From assembly GCA_964540295.1 (NCBI GenBank), contig CAZIMT010000058.1:1-17844 (forward strand): a DNA stretch of 17,844 nucleotides. Reading direction: 5' to 3'. Each line of letters starts with the position of its first letter. Positions within the stretch are counted from its first letter, which is position 1. Under the pieces are notes generated by a model. The model worked only from the letters and a program-made list of their open reading frames with translations. It was not told where the DNA came from and searched no databases. A program made the translations under genes and the position numbers. Of the stretch, positions 7,533 to 15,284 are shown piece by piece. Source of the stretch: CAZCPB01 sp964540295 (GTDB lineage Bacteria; Planctomycetota; Phycisphaerae; Phycisphaerales; UBA1924).

Positions 7533-8402
7533 ATGACCACGACAAGATCACCCGCGCCCCCTGAACCTCTCTCGGCACGAAGAACTCACCGCGCTGGACG
7601 TGCCGTGAGACGTGCCTGTTTGTATCTACTGATCTTTTACGTCATGTGGCTCGCGGCACTTACTTTTTTCCAAGAGAAGATGATTTTCCCACATGACCTC
7701 GCGGGCCGACCCCTGCACGACGCGCTCATCCCTCCCGAGGCACAGCGAGTGTGGATAACAACTGACGACGGCGCACGTGTCGAGGCGTGGTACTTCCCCA
7801 CTGCCGACGCGACACGCCAAGCGCCCGCCGTGATCTTCTTTCACGGCAACGCCGAGCTGATTGATTTTAATCTCAGCCTTGTCAAACGCTATCACGACCG
7901 CGGCATCAACGTTTTGCTCCCCGAGTTCCGCGGGTACGGCCGATCTACGGGCAGCCCGTCGCAGAAAAGCCTGGTCACCGACGCCGCACTTTTCCTTAAC
8001 TGGCTCGAAAGACAGCCTGGTGTTGACGCGTCTCGTCTCATCTTTCACGGCCGGTCTCTTGGTACCGGTATCGCCGTTCAGTTGGCCGCACTTCGCCCAC
8101 CAGATGCGTTGATCTTGGAATCGCCATTTACCAGCATCTCTGCCCTGGCCGCGCGGTTCGGAGCCCCCGCGTTCCTGGTGCGTCACCCGTTCCGTACCGA
8201 CCGCGTTCTACCGACGCTGAATTGCAAAGTCCTGATCCTTCACAGCCGCAGCGACGAGATCGTCCCGTTCGAGCACGCGCTCAAGCTCCACAGACTTGTG
8301 CCTGGCTCCGCCTTTGTTGAATTGGATGGGTCGCACAACTCTGGACTGAGCGAGCAGGCTGAGTACTGGGAAGCAGTGAACGGTGTGCTTGCCGGACTCT
8401 GA
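7533..8402 (+). CDS. Membrane-anchored alpha/beta hydrolase (S33/BEM46-like)
   Basis: A 289-residue alpha/beta-hydrolase-fold protein. One N-terminal membrane segment (about 27-45, ACLYLLIFYVMWLAALTFF) precedes a hydrolase domain that probably sits outside the cytoplasm. The oxyanion-hole motif HGNAE is at 104-108, the nucleophile elbow GRSLG at 173-177 gives S175, and the acid and base are probably D241 (SRSDEIVP) and H268 (DGSHNS). EFRGYGRSTG at 131-140 is typical of the FrsA/BEM46-like group annotated as hydrolases of unknown substrate. The start ATG has GAGAG about 9 nt upstream. It is divergent from the ABC operon and convergent with the regulator gene, so it may not belong to the sugar locus; deacylation of a substituted glycan is possible but unsupported. 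Confidence 0.88.
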   Translation: MTTTRSPAPPEPLSARRTHRAGRAVRRACLYLLIFYVMWLAALTFFQEKMIFPHDLAGRPLHDALIPPEAQRVWITTDDGARVEAWYFPTADATRQAPAVIFFHGNAELIDFNLSLVKRYHDRGINVLLPEFRGYGRSTGSPSQKSLVTDAALFLNWLERQPGVDASRLIFHGRSLGTGIAVQLAALRPPDALILESPFTSISALAARFGAPAFLVRHPFRTDRVLPTLNCKVLILHSRSDEIVPFEHALKLHRLVPGSAFVELDGSHNSGLSEQAEYWEAVNGVLAGL

Positions 8403-8559
8403 TATAATCTCGGACAGTTCCAAATTCTCAGGAATTTCGACGGGTTTCCTGCTTGGAATCGAAACTTTCAGGAAGCGTGGCCCTCGGCGACTCGCGTTCA
8501 ACGTCAAAGGCCGAAAGCCTTGTTTGGAAAACTATCTCTCTGAAACTTGCGAACGATCT

Positions 8560-9651
8560 TCACGCCTGCGGGCGGCTGCTCTGGCGAATCACCAGCGACG
8601 TACGCAGGCGGCGGCGTTCGGGCGCGAGCTGAGGGTTGCCGATGCGGGCCAGCAGCAGGTCGATCGCGGCCGACCCGAGTTCGGCCAATGGAACCCGGAC
8701 GCTGGAGAGAGCGGGGCGCACGAGTGTGCAGAGTCGAGTGTCGTCAAAGCCGATGACGCGAAGGTCGGACGGCACGTGCAGCCCGGCCTCGTGGGCGGCG
8801 GTCATGATCCCCCAGGCGATCTCGTCGTTGCCCGCCAGCACGCCGCGACCGCGAAGGTGCCCGTCGCGGATCATCTGAGAGGCCCAAGCACGACCCCAGT
8901 TGACCGAGTATTCGCCGAAGAAACATGGTGAGGGGTCGGTGCTGCCGCTGTGGTTGGCCAGCACCGCACTGAAGGCCGCCGAGCGCTGGATAGTGTCGAA
9001 GTTCTCCGCGGGGCCGCCGACGAAGACGCAGTAATTCGGCGGCGCGTACTCAAGAAGGTGGTTGGTTGCTTCGGCGGTGCCGACGGTGTTGTCCACTTCT
9101 ACCGCGTCGACGTTGAGTTCCTTGGGGTCGGCGTCCAGCAGAACGATGGGAACACCTGAGGCTCGCGCGTGCGTGACGAGTTTCTCACTCGGTTCGGTGA
9201 TCATCATGGCCAGCCCGTCGAGCAGGCCAAGAGGCATGTACTGGTCCTCCGCGTGATGGCCGCGAGTCTCGGTGCTGACCAGCAGGTGATACCCGGCGGC
9301 GCGAGCTCGCGCGTCGGCGGCGCGGAGGATGGCGGAATAGAACTCGCCATGAAGGTCGGGGACGGAGAGCCCGATCACGCGGCTCTGGCGGGTCATGAGT
9401 CCGCGAGCGAAGAGGTTGGGACGAAAGCCGAGCGCGGCGATAGCGTCGCGGACTCGCTGGGTCGTGTCGGCGGATACGAGGCCCGGGGTGTTGAGAACCC
9501 GGCTGACGGTGGCGATAGAAACGTCGGCGGCCTTGGCCACGTCGCTGATGGACGCAGAGCGGTGTTCCGCTGAGGAGCCTCTCGCGGGAATGTCGGCGTC
9601 CCGGCTGGCATCCCCTCTGGCGTGCTTGTTGTTGCGGCCGATCGCGGACAT
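8560..9651 (-). CDS. LacI-family transcriptional regulator
   Basis: A 363-residue DNA-binding regulator. The LacI helix-turn-helix is at about 34-53 (ISDVAKAADVSIATVSRVLN), followed by the hinge region (ALGFRPNLFARGL). A periplasmic-binding-protein-like effector domain follows: RVIGLSVPDLHGEFY, then LDGLAMM, VPIVLLDADP, GVLAGNDEIAWGIM and the C-terminal LRVIGFDDTRL...LSSVRVPLAELG, all characteristic. The start is uncertain: ATG 9651 leaves about 33 residues before the helix-turn-helix, and in-frame ATGs at 9669 and 9756 would lengthen it; none has a good ribosome-binding site. It is divergent from the glucanase gene, and three LacI-type operators lie in the window. It is the obvious candidate to bind them, with an imported oligosaccharide as likely inducer. 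Confidence 0.93.
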   Translation of the reverse strand: MSAIGRNNKHARGDASRDADIPARGSSAEHRSASISDVAKAADVSIATVSRVLNTPGLVSADTTQRVRDAIAALGFRPNLFARGLMTRQSRVIGLSVPDLHGEFYSAILRAADARARAAGYHLLVSTETRGHHAEDQYMPLGLLDGLAMMITEPSEKLVTHARASGVPIVLLDADPKELNVDAVEVDNTVGTAEATNHLLEYAPPNYCVFVGGPAENFDTIQRSAAFSAVLANHSGSTDPSPCFFGEYSVNWGRAWASQMIRDGHLRGRGVLAGNDEIAWGIMTAAHEAGLHVPSDLRVIGFDDTRLCTLVRPALSSVRVPLAELGSAAIDLLLARIGNPQLAPERRRLRTSLVIRQSSRPQA

Positions 9652-9800
9652 TTGGCACGATGCTACCATGCCCGAGCGTGGATCAACGTGAAATCCACTC
9701 CCGAATCGGCACAAACCCGCCCCGCAGCGAGGTTTTACGCCCAGCCCGATGAACACAACGGAACTTTGGACATGCCGACGAAACTTTCACGACCCATAAA

Positions 9801-9814
9801 TGTAAGCGGTTTCA
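9801..9814 (+). promoter_or_regulatory. LacI-family operator before the glucanase gene
   Basis: TGTAAGCGGTTTCA differs from the operator at 11510-11523 at one base only. It follows directly on CATAAA (9795-9800), a plausible -10 box (four of six), as in the other two sites; the matching -35 is poor (a TGGACA at 9767-9772 is too far away at 22 nt). It lies between the divergent regulator and glucanase genes, so it could also serve autoregulation. Its place argues that transcription, and thus translation, of the glucanase begins downstream of about 9805. Confidence 0.7.
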
Positions 9815-9819
9815 CGCGG

Positions 9820-11415
9820 GTGACGCGGCGCGGCGCGTGCGGCCACGCCCGGTCGATGACGGCGATCGCGATCGGGGTCGGGGTCGGTGTCGGTGTCGGA
9901 GTCGGAGTCGCGGCGTGCTCGGGCTCCAAGGAGCGCGCCAAGGACGAAAGAAATCCTGAATCGCAGGTGTCGAGTTCGCCGACGCGGGTCGCGAGACCCG
10001 AAGTGGTCATCGAAGGTTCGAAGGACCGCAAGCGGCCGCCCTTTGATTTCAGCCCTGATGATGAAAAGTTCCTCAACGATGTTCAGCACGGCGCGTTCAA
10101 TTTTTTCTGGTCGGGCGCGAACGCCAAGACGGGCATGGTGCCCGATCGCAGCAGCGTCACGCTGGTGAGCGTTGCGGGTGTCGGGTTTCAACTTTCGGCC
10201 CTGCCGATCGGGGTCGAGCGCGGGTGGGTGACCAAGGCCCAAGCGAATGAGCGAGCGAGGCTGATCCTTACAAGCCTGATAAGTGAGCCCACCAACCGCA
10301 AGCGCGGGCTGTTCTATCACTACCTCGACGGCGCGACCGCGGCCCCGTCCAACGACGGGTACGAAAAGGTCGTCAGCACGATCGATTCGGCGTTGCTCTT
10401 CGCGGGCGTCATCACGGCCTCCTCGTACTTCGGCGGCGAGGTCGCTGTGATGGGCGATCGCTTGATCGACGAGGCGGACTGGGCGTTCTACAGCGTGAAG
10501 GACACCAAAGAGCCGTGGTTTCAGGGCATGATCACGCTCGCGTGGAAACCGGACAACCGCGATGACCCGACGGGCGATGGCAAGTTTGTGCCGTACTACT
10601 GGGCGGACTGCGGCGACGAACAGAAACTCGTGACGTTCCTCGCGGCGTCGGCGCCGGTCGAATCACGGCGCGGGAGCCCGGATCTCTATTACCGGCTTCG
10701 GCGTCAGCTCGGTGAATGGAACGGCGAGACGCAGGCGTGGTTCCCCTGGTCGGGTGCTCTGTTCACGTCGTTCTTCGCGCACTGCTGGATCGACTACGCG
10801 GGCATGGGGCCCGACAGTCCGGCGGCTCATGGGATTTTGCATCGGGCGCGCGTGGACTGGTGGGAGAACAGCCGGCGGGTGGTGAACATGCACCGCGACA
10901 AGGCGAAGCTGAACTCGGGCAGAGTGCCGACGCTGGGCGAGAACGCCTGGGGTCTTACCGCGAGCGACGCTGCGCAGGGGTATGCCGTGCCGGGGTTGTT
11001 CCCGCGACCGATGAAGATGGCGGGCGCGCGAGCCGAGTACGACTACGCGGTGGCGGACCCGAAAGACGACTTCGGAGACGGGACGATTGCACCCTACGCC
11101 GCTGGGTGCTCGATCCTGTTCGAGCCAGCGGCATCGATCGCCGCGATGCGGTTCTATGCGTCGCTCAAGCGGGCGGACGGGACGCCGCTGGTGTGGCGTG
11201 ACCCGGCGACGGGAGGCCGAGGGTTTCTAGATTCGTTCAACCTAGGGAACGGGTCCACTGCCGCATGGGCGGCGGCGGACGACGTGGCGATCGATCAGGG
11301 GCCGCTAATTCTCGCCATCGAGAATGCTCGCACCGGGCTGATCTGGAAGCTCTTTCACACGCACCCGACGGTGCGGGCGGGGATGGAACGGCTGGGTTTG
11401 AATCGGACCCGGTAA
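9820..11415 (+). CDS. Glucanase-like lipoprotein, PF10091 (GH144-related)
   Basis: A protein of about 531 residues with a lipoprotein-type signal: Arg-containing N-terminus, a hydrophobic (GV)6 core and a likely lipobox GVAAC with Cys at about 33. After a charged linker comes an (alpha/alpha)6-type domain of the 'glycoamylase' family PF10091, which includes GH144 endo-beta-1,2-glucanases. Seen are HGAFNFFW near 91-98, SVAGVGFQLSAL, ERGWVTKAQA, VVSTIDSALLFAGV (about 184-197), FTSFFAHCWIDYAGM (about 315-329), LGENAWGLTASDA, GDGTIAPYAAG and the C-terminal AIDQGPLILAIENARTGLIW. The STIDSALL version differs from the GDLVETA-type segment I recall for characterised GH144 enzymes, so beta-1,2 specificity is only a hypothesis. 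The start is unsure: ATG 9772 would lie upstream of the predicted transcript start, ATG 9856 gives a signal peptide without positive charge, and GTG 9820 gives the best signal peptide but no clear ribosome-binding site. Confidence 0.85.
   Translation: MTRRGACGHARSMTAIAIGVGVGVGVGVGVAACSGSKERAKDERNPESQVSSSPTRVARPEVVIEGSKDRKRPPFDFSPDDEKFLNDVQHGAFNFFWSGANAKTGMVPDRSSVTLVSVAGVGFQLSALPIGVERGWVTKAQANERARLILTSLISEPTNRKRGLFYHYLDGATAAPSNDGYEKVVSTIDSALLFAGVITASSYFGGEVAVMGDRLIDEADWAFYSVKDTKEPWFQGMITLAWKPDNRDDPTGDGKFVPYYWADCGDEQKLVTFLAASAPVESRRGSPDLYYRLRRQLGEWNGETQAWFPWSGALFTSFFAHCWIDYAGMGPDSPAAHGILHRARVDWWENSRRVVNMHRDKAKLNSGRVPTLGENAWGLTASDAAQGYAVPGLFPRPMKMAGARAEYDYAVADPKDDFGDGTIAPYAAGCSILFEPAASIAAMRFYASLKRADGTPLVWRDPATGGRGFLDSFNLGNGSTAAWAAADDVAIDQGPLILAIENARTGLIWKLFHTHPTVRAGMERLGLNRTR
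9874..9909 (+). repeat. Six hexamer repeats (GGNGTC) in a signal peptide
   Basis: Six tandem hexamers: two GGGGTC, two GGTGTC and two GGAGTC. They encode (Gly-Val)6, the hydrophobic core of the glucanase signal peptide. The pairwise identity of neighbours suggests expansion by slippage. Copy-number change would alter the length of the core without breaking the frame. Confidence 0.9.
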
Positions 11416-11481
11416 CGAGTCCGAACAGGGCTGGATCGAGAAAAAATCCAAGAATCGGGTGAGTTCACGGGCGAAACGGGC

Positions 11482-11510
11482 TTGACACGGAGCCGACAAG
11501 CGGTCAAGAT
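11482..11510 (+). promoter_or_regulatory. Sigma70-type promoter of the PEP-CTERM-type gene
   Basis: A perfect -35 TTGACA (11482-11487), a 17-nt spacer and a weak -10 CAAGAT (11505-11510). The layout and several spacer bases match the promoter on the minus strand at 3840-3868. The weak -10 is adjacent to the operator. Confidence 0.7.
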
Positions 11511-11523
11511 GTAAGCGCTTTCA
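11510..11523 (+). promoter_or_regulatory. LacI-family operator before the PEP-CTERM-type gene
   Basis: TGTAAGCGCTTTCA is an almost ideal LacI/GalR-family operator: 14 nt with the central AAGCGCTT palindrome. It begins on the last base of the -10 box, so a bound repressor would block initiation. Confidence 0.8.
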
Positions 11524-11589
11524 CTTTGTTCCGACGATTTCCGCGTCGGGTGAGGCAGCGTGTTTCCAGTTTCGGTTCAACCTGTTTTC

Positions 11590-11596
11590 GGAGGAG
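11590..11596 (+). promoter_or_regulatory. Strong ribosome-binding site deciding the start at 11604
   Basis: GGAGGAG lies 7 nt before ATG 11604. The frame is open further upstream, to at least 11526, but that part overlaps the 5' leader just after the operator. This site makes 11604 the start. Confidence 0.85.
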
Positions 11597-11603
11597 TAAG
11601 ACC

Positions 11604-12365
11604 ATGGCGCAGAAAATGTTTTCAAAGGCGATCCCGGCGGCTCTTATGTTGCTCGCGGCGGCCGGCTCGGCCCAGGCCGCGATCAACGGCGTGTTCTACA
11701 AAGACCGTCTGTTCAACGACTACCCCGACAGCAATCTCACGGTCGTTCGGAACTTCCCGACCCAGATCAAGTACACCGAAACCAACTTCGGCAGCGGCGG
11801 GTTCGCAAACCGGCATAGCGCGTACTTCTCCGAAGACGGCGGCACATCGCCCAAGGACTTCAACTACGGCGACGCCTTCGACGTCTGCACGACGCTCGAC
11901 CTTGACGCGACCCCGGCTGGCGGCCGCGAGGGCGGGTTCCACATCGATCAGTTCGGGCTCGGTATCTTCGGCGTTCTGCCCAACGGCGAGATTGCGAATT
12001 TCGGTTCGGTCCTGCCGTTCTACAGCGCGGGCATTGTTTGGACTCCGGGCGCTCCGGTGTCGCTGAGGATGACCTATCGCCCGGGTAACGGCGACGGCGT
12101 CAACCCCTCCACGATCCCCTCGACGATCGAGTACCAGTACGACGTCGGGGCTGGCTTCGTTTCCAGCGGCCAGATCGCGTTCTCCAACCTCGAAGGCGGC
12201 ATCGTTTCCAGCTTCGACTTCTTCCTCGGTCTGGGCGTTCAGAACGCTGGCGCCCCGGGCGGCACGTCGATCGCCGACTTCACGAACATCAAGATCCCCG
12301 CCCCGGCCGGTATGGCGGTGCTGGGCCTCGCGGGTATGTTCGCCAGCCGTCGTCGCCGTGCGTGA
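11604..12365 (+). CDS. PEP-CTERM-type secreted surface protein, unknown function
   Basis: A 253-residue exported protein. It has a Sec signal peptide (MAQKMFSKAIPAALMLLAAA, cleavage near SAQAA at about 22-26), a beta-rich body of about 200 residues, and a C-terminal sorting region: IPAPAG, the hydrophobic MAVLGLAGMF and then ASRRRRA. This tripartite tail matches PEP-CTERM-like signals, which are handled by an exosortase or archaeosortase-type system and are common in planctomycetes. The body contains segments such as AFDVCTTLDLDATP and IEYQYDVGAGF that suggest a jelly-roll or lectin-like fold, but I recognise no family with certainty. A very strong ribosome-binding site and a LacI-type operator precede it, so it is probably abundant when induced. 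A role as surface glucan-binding protein is an inference from regulation and context. Confidence 0.85.
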   Translation: MAQKMFSKAIPAALMLLAAAGSAQAAINGVFYKDRLFNDYPDSNLTVVRNFPTQIKYTETNFGSGGFANRHSAYFSEDGGTSPKDFNYGDAFDVCTTLDLDATPAGGREGGFHIDQFGLGIFGVLPNGEIANFGSVLPFYSAGIVWTPGAPVSLRMTYRPGNGDGVNPSTIPSTIEYQYDVGAGFVSSGQIAFSNLEGGIVSSFDFFLGLGVQNAGAPGGTSIADFTNIKIPAPAGMAVLGLAGMFASRRRRA

Positions 12366-12451
12366 TCGTGCACTGAGCTAACCGGCTGATTCTCGACGAG
12401 CGAGGGCCGTTCAGCAGTAATCGAAAGATCGGTTCCGGGAGGCGGGAACGT

Positions 12452-12480
12452 CTTCCGGAATCTTCCGGAACTTTGTTTGT
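12452..12480 (+). terminator. Possible weak terminator after the PEP-CTERM-type gene
   Basis: TTCCGG-AATCTT-CCGGAA (12452-12469) forms a 6-bp hairpin followed by CTTTGTTTG. The T tract is interrupted, so the evidence is weak. The same bases are also a 10-nt direct repeat (TCTTCCGGAA twice). Confidence 0.35.
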
Positions 12481-12600
12481 GCGTTCAAACCGAAGACGCG
12501 GTTGAAGTAGCCACGAGTGACACGCCTGCGCCACGAAGTGGCGCCGGTTTCCAAAGTCGCCTCTTTCGTTGATGTCGCACCCCCCTTCGTTGTACTTCCC

Positions 12601-12622
12601 TCTCGGTTCTCACCGAGATTTT
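12601..12622 (+). terminator. Hairpin plus T-run in the leader of the GH94 gene
   Basis: TCTCGGT-TCTC-ACCGAGA (12601-12618) forms a 7-bp perfect stem with a 4-nt loop, followed by TTTT. It ends about 37 nt before ATG 12660. It could be the terminator of the upstream transcript or an attenuator in the phosphorylase leader; the T-run is short. Otherwise I see nothing in the gap 12366-12659. Confidence 0.4.
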
Positions 12623-12659
12623 CAGTTCCAGCCCATAGCGGCTCAGGACGAACGCTGAC

Positions 12660-15284
12660 ATGCTCGCCAACAAGTACGGACACTTTTCCGCCGACGGTAA
12701 GGCCTTCACCATCACCGACCCCGCGACGCCCACGCCGTGGACCAACGTCGTGTGCAACGGCCGTTTCGGGTTCGTCGTCAGCCAGAACGGCGGCGGCTTT
12801 TCCTGGTTCGACAACAGCCAGCTTAACGTGCTGACACGCTGGGACATGGACCTCGTGCGCGATCAGTGCGGCAAGTTCCTCTACCTCGCGGATCTCGACG
12901 CGGACGGTGACGCACGCCGAGTCTGGTCACTCTCGCCAACCCCCTGCCGTCCCAAGTACGACTCGTACACCTGCGAGCACGGCATCGGGTTCACGACCTT
13001 CAGCACCGTCTTTCACGGCATCAAGGCGGTCTGGACCATGACGGTCGCCGCCGACGATCAGGCCGAACTCTGGCACGTCGAGCTCACAAACCTGGAAACG
13101 CGGTCACGTAAACTCCGCATCTCGTCGTACTTCGACTGGTGCTGCGGCGTCGCGCCAGACGCCAAGCGCGAGTTTCACCGCTTGTTCTTCACCACGAGCC
13201 ACGAACCAGGCCCGGCTGGCAATACAGGCGACGGCTCTCGCGACGCGATCTTCGCGATCAAGAACATGTGGGACGTGCCGCCGCGCTCCGAGGCCGAGCA
13301 CTGGAATAGGCCCTGGCCGTACGTCGCGGCTCACTCCGTCGCCGGGCTGAAGTTCGACGCTCCGATCGCGCTGGCGGACAAGACCGCGTTCCTCGGTCGT
13401 TACGCCGATCCGGCGCGTCCCGTGGCCATGACAGGAAGCACGCCGGGCGCTGGGATCTTCGGTCGCTTCGGCGATGCCGCAGCCGCGCTCGGCGGAGATT
13501 TCACGATCCCCGCCAAGGGCACCGTCACGCTGCACTACGTGTTGGCGATCGGCGACTTTAAGGCCCAGACCGAGGCCATCATCGAAAAGTTCACTCCTAA
13601 GGAAGCGGTTTCCAAAGCGATCGCGGCCGCGAAGACCGTCTGGGAAACCCGCCTCTCCCCCACCGCTGTAAAGACCGCGCTGCCCGACTTTGATGTCATG
13701 AACAATACCTGGCTGCCCTATCAGGCGATTAGCGCCCGGCTGTGGGGCCGCACCGGCTATTACCAGCAGTCCGGCGCATTCGGGTTTCGCGACCAATTGC
13801 AGGATAGCCAGGTCTGGCTCACGCTCGACCCGATCAAGTGCCGCGAGCAAATCCGACTTCACGCACGCCACCAGTTCGTGGACGGCAGCGTCTATCACTG
13901 GTGGCACCCGCTGGCCGAGTTCGGCAACCACACCGCGTGCAGCGACGACTATCTCTGGCTGCCGTACATCATCTCGCAGTACATCAAGGAAACCGGCGAC
14001 ACCGCGATCCTGAACTTTCGCGAGCCCTTCGTCGATTCCAAGAACGAGACCACCCTGCTCGACCATTGCGAGCGCTCCATCAACCGCGCGTTCAACCGCA
14101 TGAGCCCGCGCGGGTTGCCGTTGATCGGGTCGTGCGATTGGAACGACGGGCTCTCGGCCATGGGCGTCGAGGGCAAAGGCGAATCGGTGTGGCTGGCAAT
14201 GTTCCTGTGCTCGATCCTCGAAGACTTCTCGGTGATCTACGCCCGGCTTGACGGCACGCACGGGCACACGCACCAGATCGCGGACTTCAAGGCCAAGCGG
14301 CAGAAACTGGCCGAGGCGGTGAACGGGCTGGCGTGGGACGGCAAGCACTTCCGCTACGGCACACGCGACGACGGGCAGTGGGTCGGCTCATCGACCAACA
14401 CCGAGGGCAAGATTCACCTCAACGCGCAGACCTGGGCGATCCTCACAGATTGCACCACCGCAGACCGCGCCGCGACAGCCTGGAAGTCGGTCAAGGAGAA
14501 CCTTCTGACGAACTTCGGGCCGCTGCTGCTGGCGCCGGGGTACACGGTGCCAGACCTGAAGATCGGCTACATCACGCGCTACGCGCCGGGGACCCGAGAG
14601 AACGGCGGGGTGTACATGCACGCCGCGACGTGGTGCCTGGCGGCCGCGGCCAAGATAGGCGACGTCGAGTCAGTCAAGCAAATCTGGAAATCTGTCTCAC
14701 CGCCGACGCGCGGGGCCAACGCGGACGCCTATCGCGCCGAGCCGTACGTGATGCCAGGAAACGTTGACGGGCCGCTGTCGGACCTGCCGGGGCGCGCGGG
14801 CTGGACGTGGTACACGGGCTCGGCCCAGTGGCTGCGGAAGGTCAGCATGGACTGGGTGCTGGGCGTCCGCGCAACTTTCGCCGGGCTGCTGATCGAACCG
14901 TGTACGCCAGCCGAGTTCGGCGCGGTGGAAGTCACGCGGCTCTATCGCGGGTGCTCGTTGCGAGTGAAGTTCGACGCCGCGGCGTGCCAGCCCGGCGTGA
15001 AACCGCGGTTGACGCTCGACGGCGTGGTGTTGGAATCGAACGTAATCGATCCAAAACTGCTCGCGGGGAAAGCGACCGCGGTCGTGGACGTTTCGTGGGC
15101 GGAGATCGGTGGAACGGGCAGCGGTGACCATGCGAATGAGAGTGTGACCGGGGCTGCGACCGGGGCTGTGACCGGGAGCGTGGCCGCAGGAATGAGCGGC
15201 GTGGAGCCGAAGGTCGGGATTCGAGAGTTTGGAAAAAGTGTTGCGAGTTCGGCGGGGAACCCAACGGGGAGGACCGGTCGATGA
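12660..15284 (+). CDS. GH94 glycoside phosphorylase (cellobiose phosphorylase-like)
   Basis: An 874-residue cytoplasmic enzyme expected to split a beta-glucoside with phosphate into alpha-glucose 1-phosphate and a shorter sugar, with inversion. The N-terminal beta-sandwich domain starts with YGHFSADGKAFTITDPATPTPW (first two dozen residues), typical of cellobiose and chitobiose phosphorylases, and continues with VSQNGGGFSWF at about 40-50. The (alpha/alpha)6 domain shows NNTWLPYQAISARLWGRTGY (348-367) and GAFGFRDQLQDS (372-383). The catalytic segment is CDWNDGLSAMG, with the general acid probably D496, and GKGESVWLAMF follows. GRAGWTWYTGSAQW and the C-terminal beta domain end it. Substrate (cellobiose, laminaribiose, sophorose-type or longer) cannot be assigned by eye. 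Start ATG has AGGA about 11 nt upstream. A low-complexity tail of about 50 residues past the enzyme fold is unusual. Its TGA overlaps the next gene's ATG. Confidence 0.92.
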   Translation: MLANKYGHFSADGKAFTITDPATPTPWTNVVCNGRFGFVVSQNGGGFSWFDNSQLNVLTRWDMDLVRDQCGKFLYLADLDADGDARRVWSLSPTPCRPKYDSYTCEHGIGFTTFSTVFHGIKAVWTMTVAADDQAELWHVELTNLETRSRKLRISSYFDWCCGVAPDAKREFHRLFFTTSHEPGPAGNTGDGSRDAIFAIKNMWDVPPRSEAEHWNRPWPYVAAHSVAGLKFDAPIALADKTAFLGRYADPARPVAMTGSTPGAGIFGRFGDAAAALGGDFTIPAKGTVTLHYVLAIGDFKAQTEAIIEKFTPKEAVSKAIAAAKTVWETRLSPTAVKTALPDFDVMNNTWLPYQAISARLWGRTGYYQQSGAFGFRDQLQDSQVWLTLDPIKCREQIRLHARHQFVDGSVYHWWHPLAEFGNHTACSDDYLWLPYIISQYIKETGDTAILNFREPFVDSKNETTLLDHCERSINRAFNRMSPRGLPLIGSCDWNDGLSAMGVEGKGESVWLAMFLCSILEDFSVIYARLDGTHGHTHQIADFKAKRQKLAEAVNGLAWDGKHFRYGTRDDGQWVGSSTNTEGKIHLNAQTWAILTDCTTADRAATAWKSVKENLLTNFGPLLLAPGYTVPDLKIGYITRYAPGTRENGGVYMHAATWCLAAAAKIGDVESVKQIWKSVSPPTRGANADAYRAEPYVMPGNVDGPLSDLPGRAGWTWYTGSAQWLRKVSMDWVLGVRATFAGLLIEPCTPAEFGAVEVTRLYRGCSLRVKFDAAACQPGVKPRLTLDGVVLESNVIDPKLLAGKATAVVDVSWAEIGGTGSGDHANESVTGAATGAVTGSVAAGMSGVEPKVGIREFGKSVASSAGNPTGRTGR
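15145..15180 (+). repeat. Three 12-nt tandem repeats at the 3' end of the GH94 gene
   Basis: Three 12-nt units (TGACCGGGGCTG, CGACCGGGGCTG, TGACCGGGAGCG) encode VTGAATGAVTGS in the tail beyond the phosphorylase fold. The repeat is in frame and probably a slippage product; the tail has no recognised function. Confidence 0.8.

Noticed and set aside
8403..8408. Perfect TATAAT just after the hydrolase stop codon
   Set aside because: No -35 box at suitable distance and no plus-strand gene follows; the next gene is convergent.
8422..8437. AAATTC/GAATTT inverted repeat in the convergent gap
   Set aside because: AT-rich 6-bp stem with no T-run on either side; too weak to call a terminator.
9874..9909. 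Repeats considered as a CRISPR or regulatory array
   Set aside because: Hexamers are directly tandem, without spacers, and fall in frame inside a coding signal peptide.
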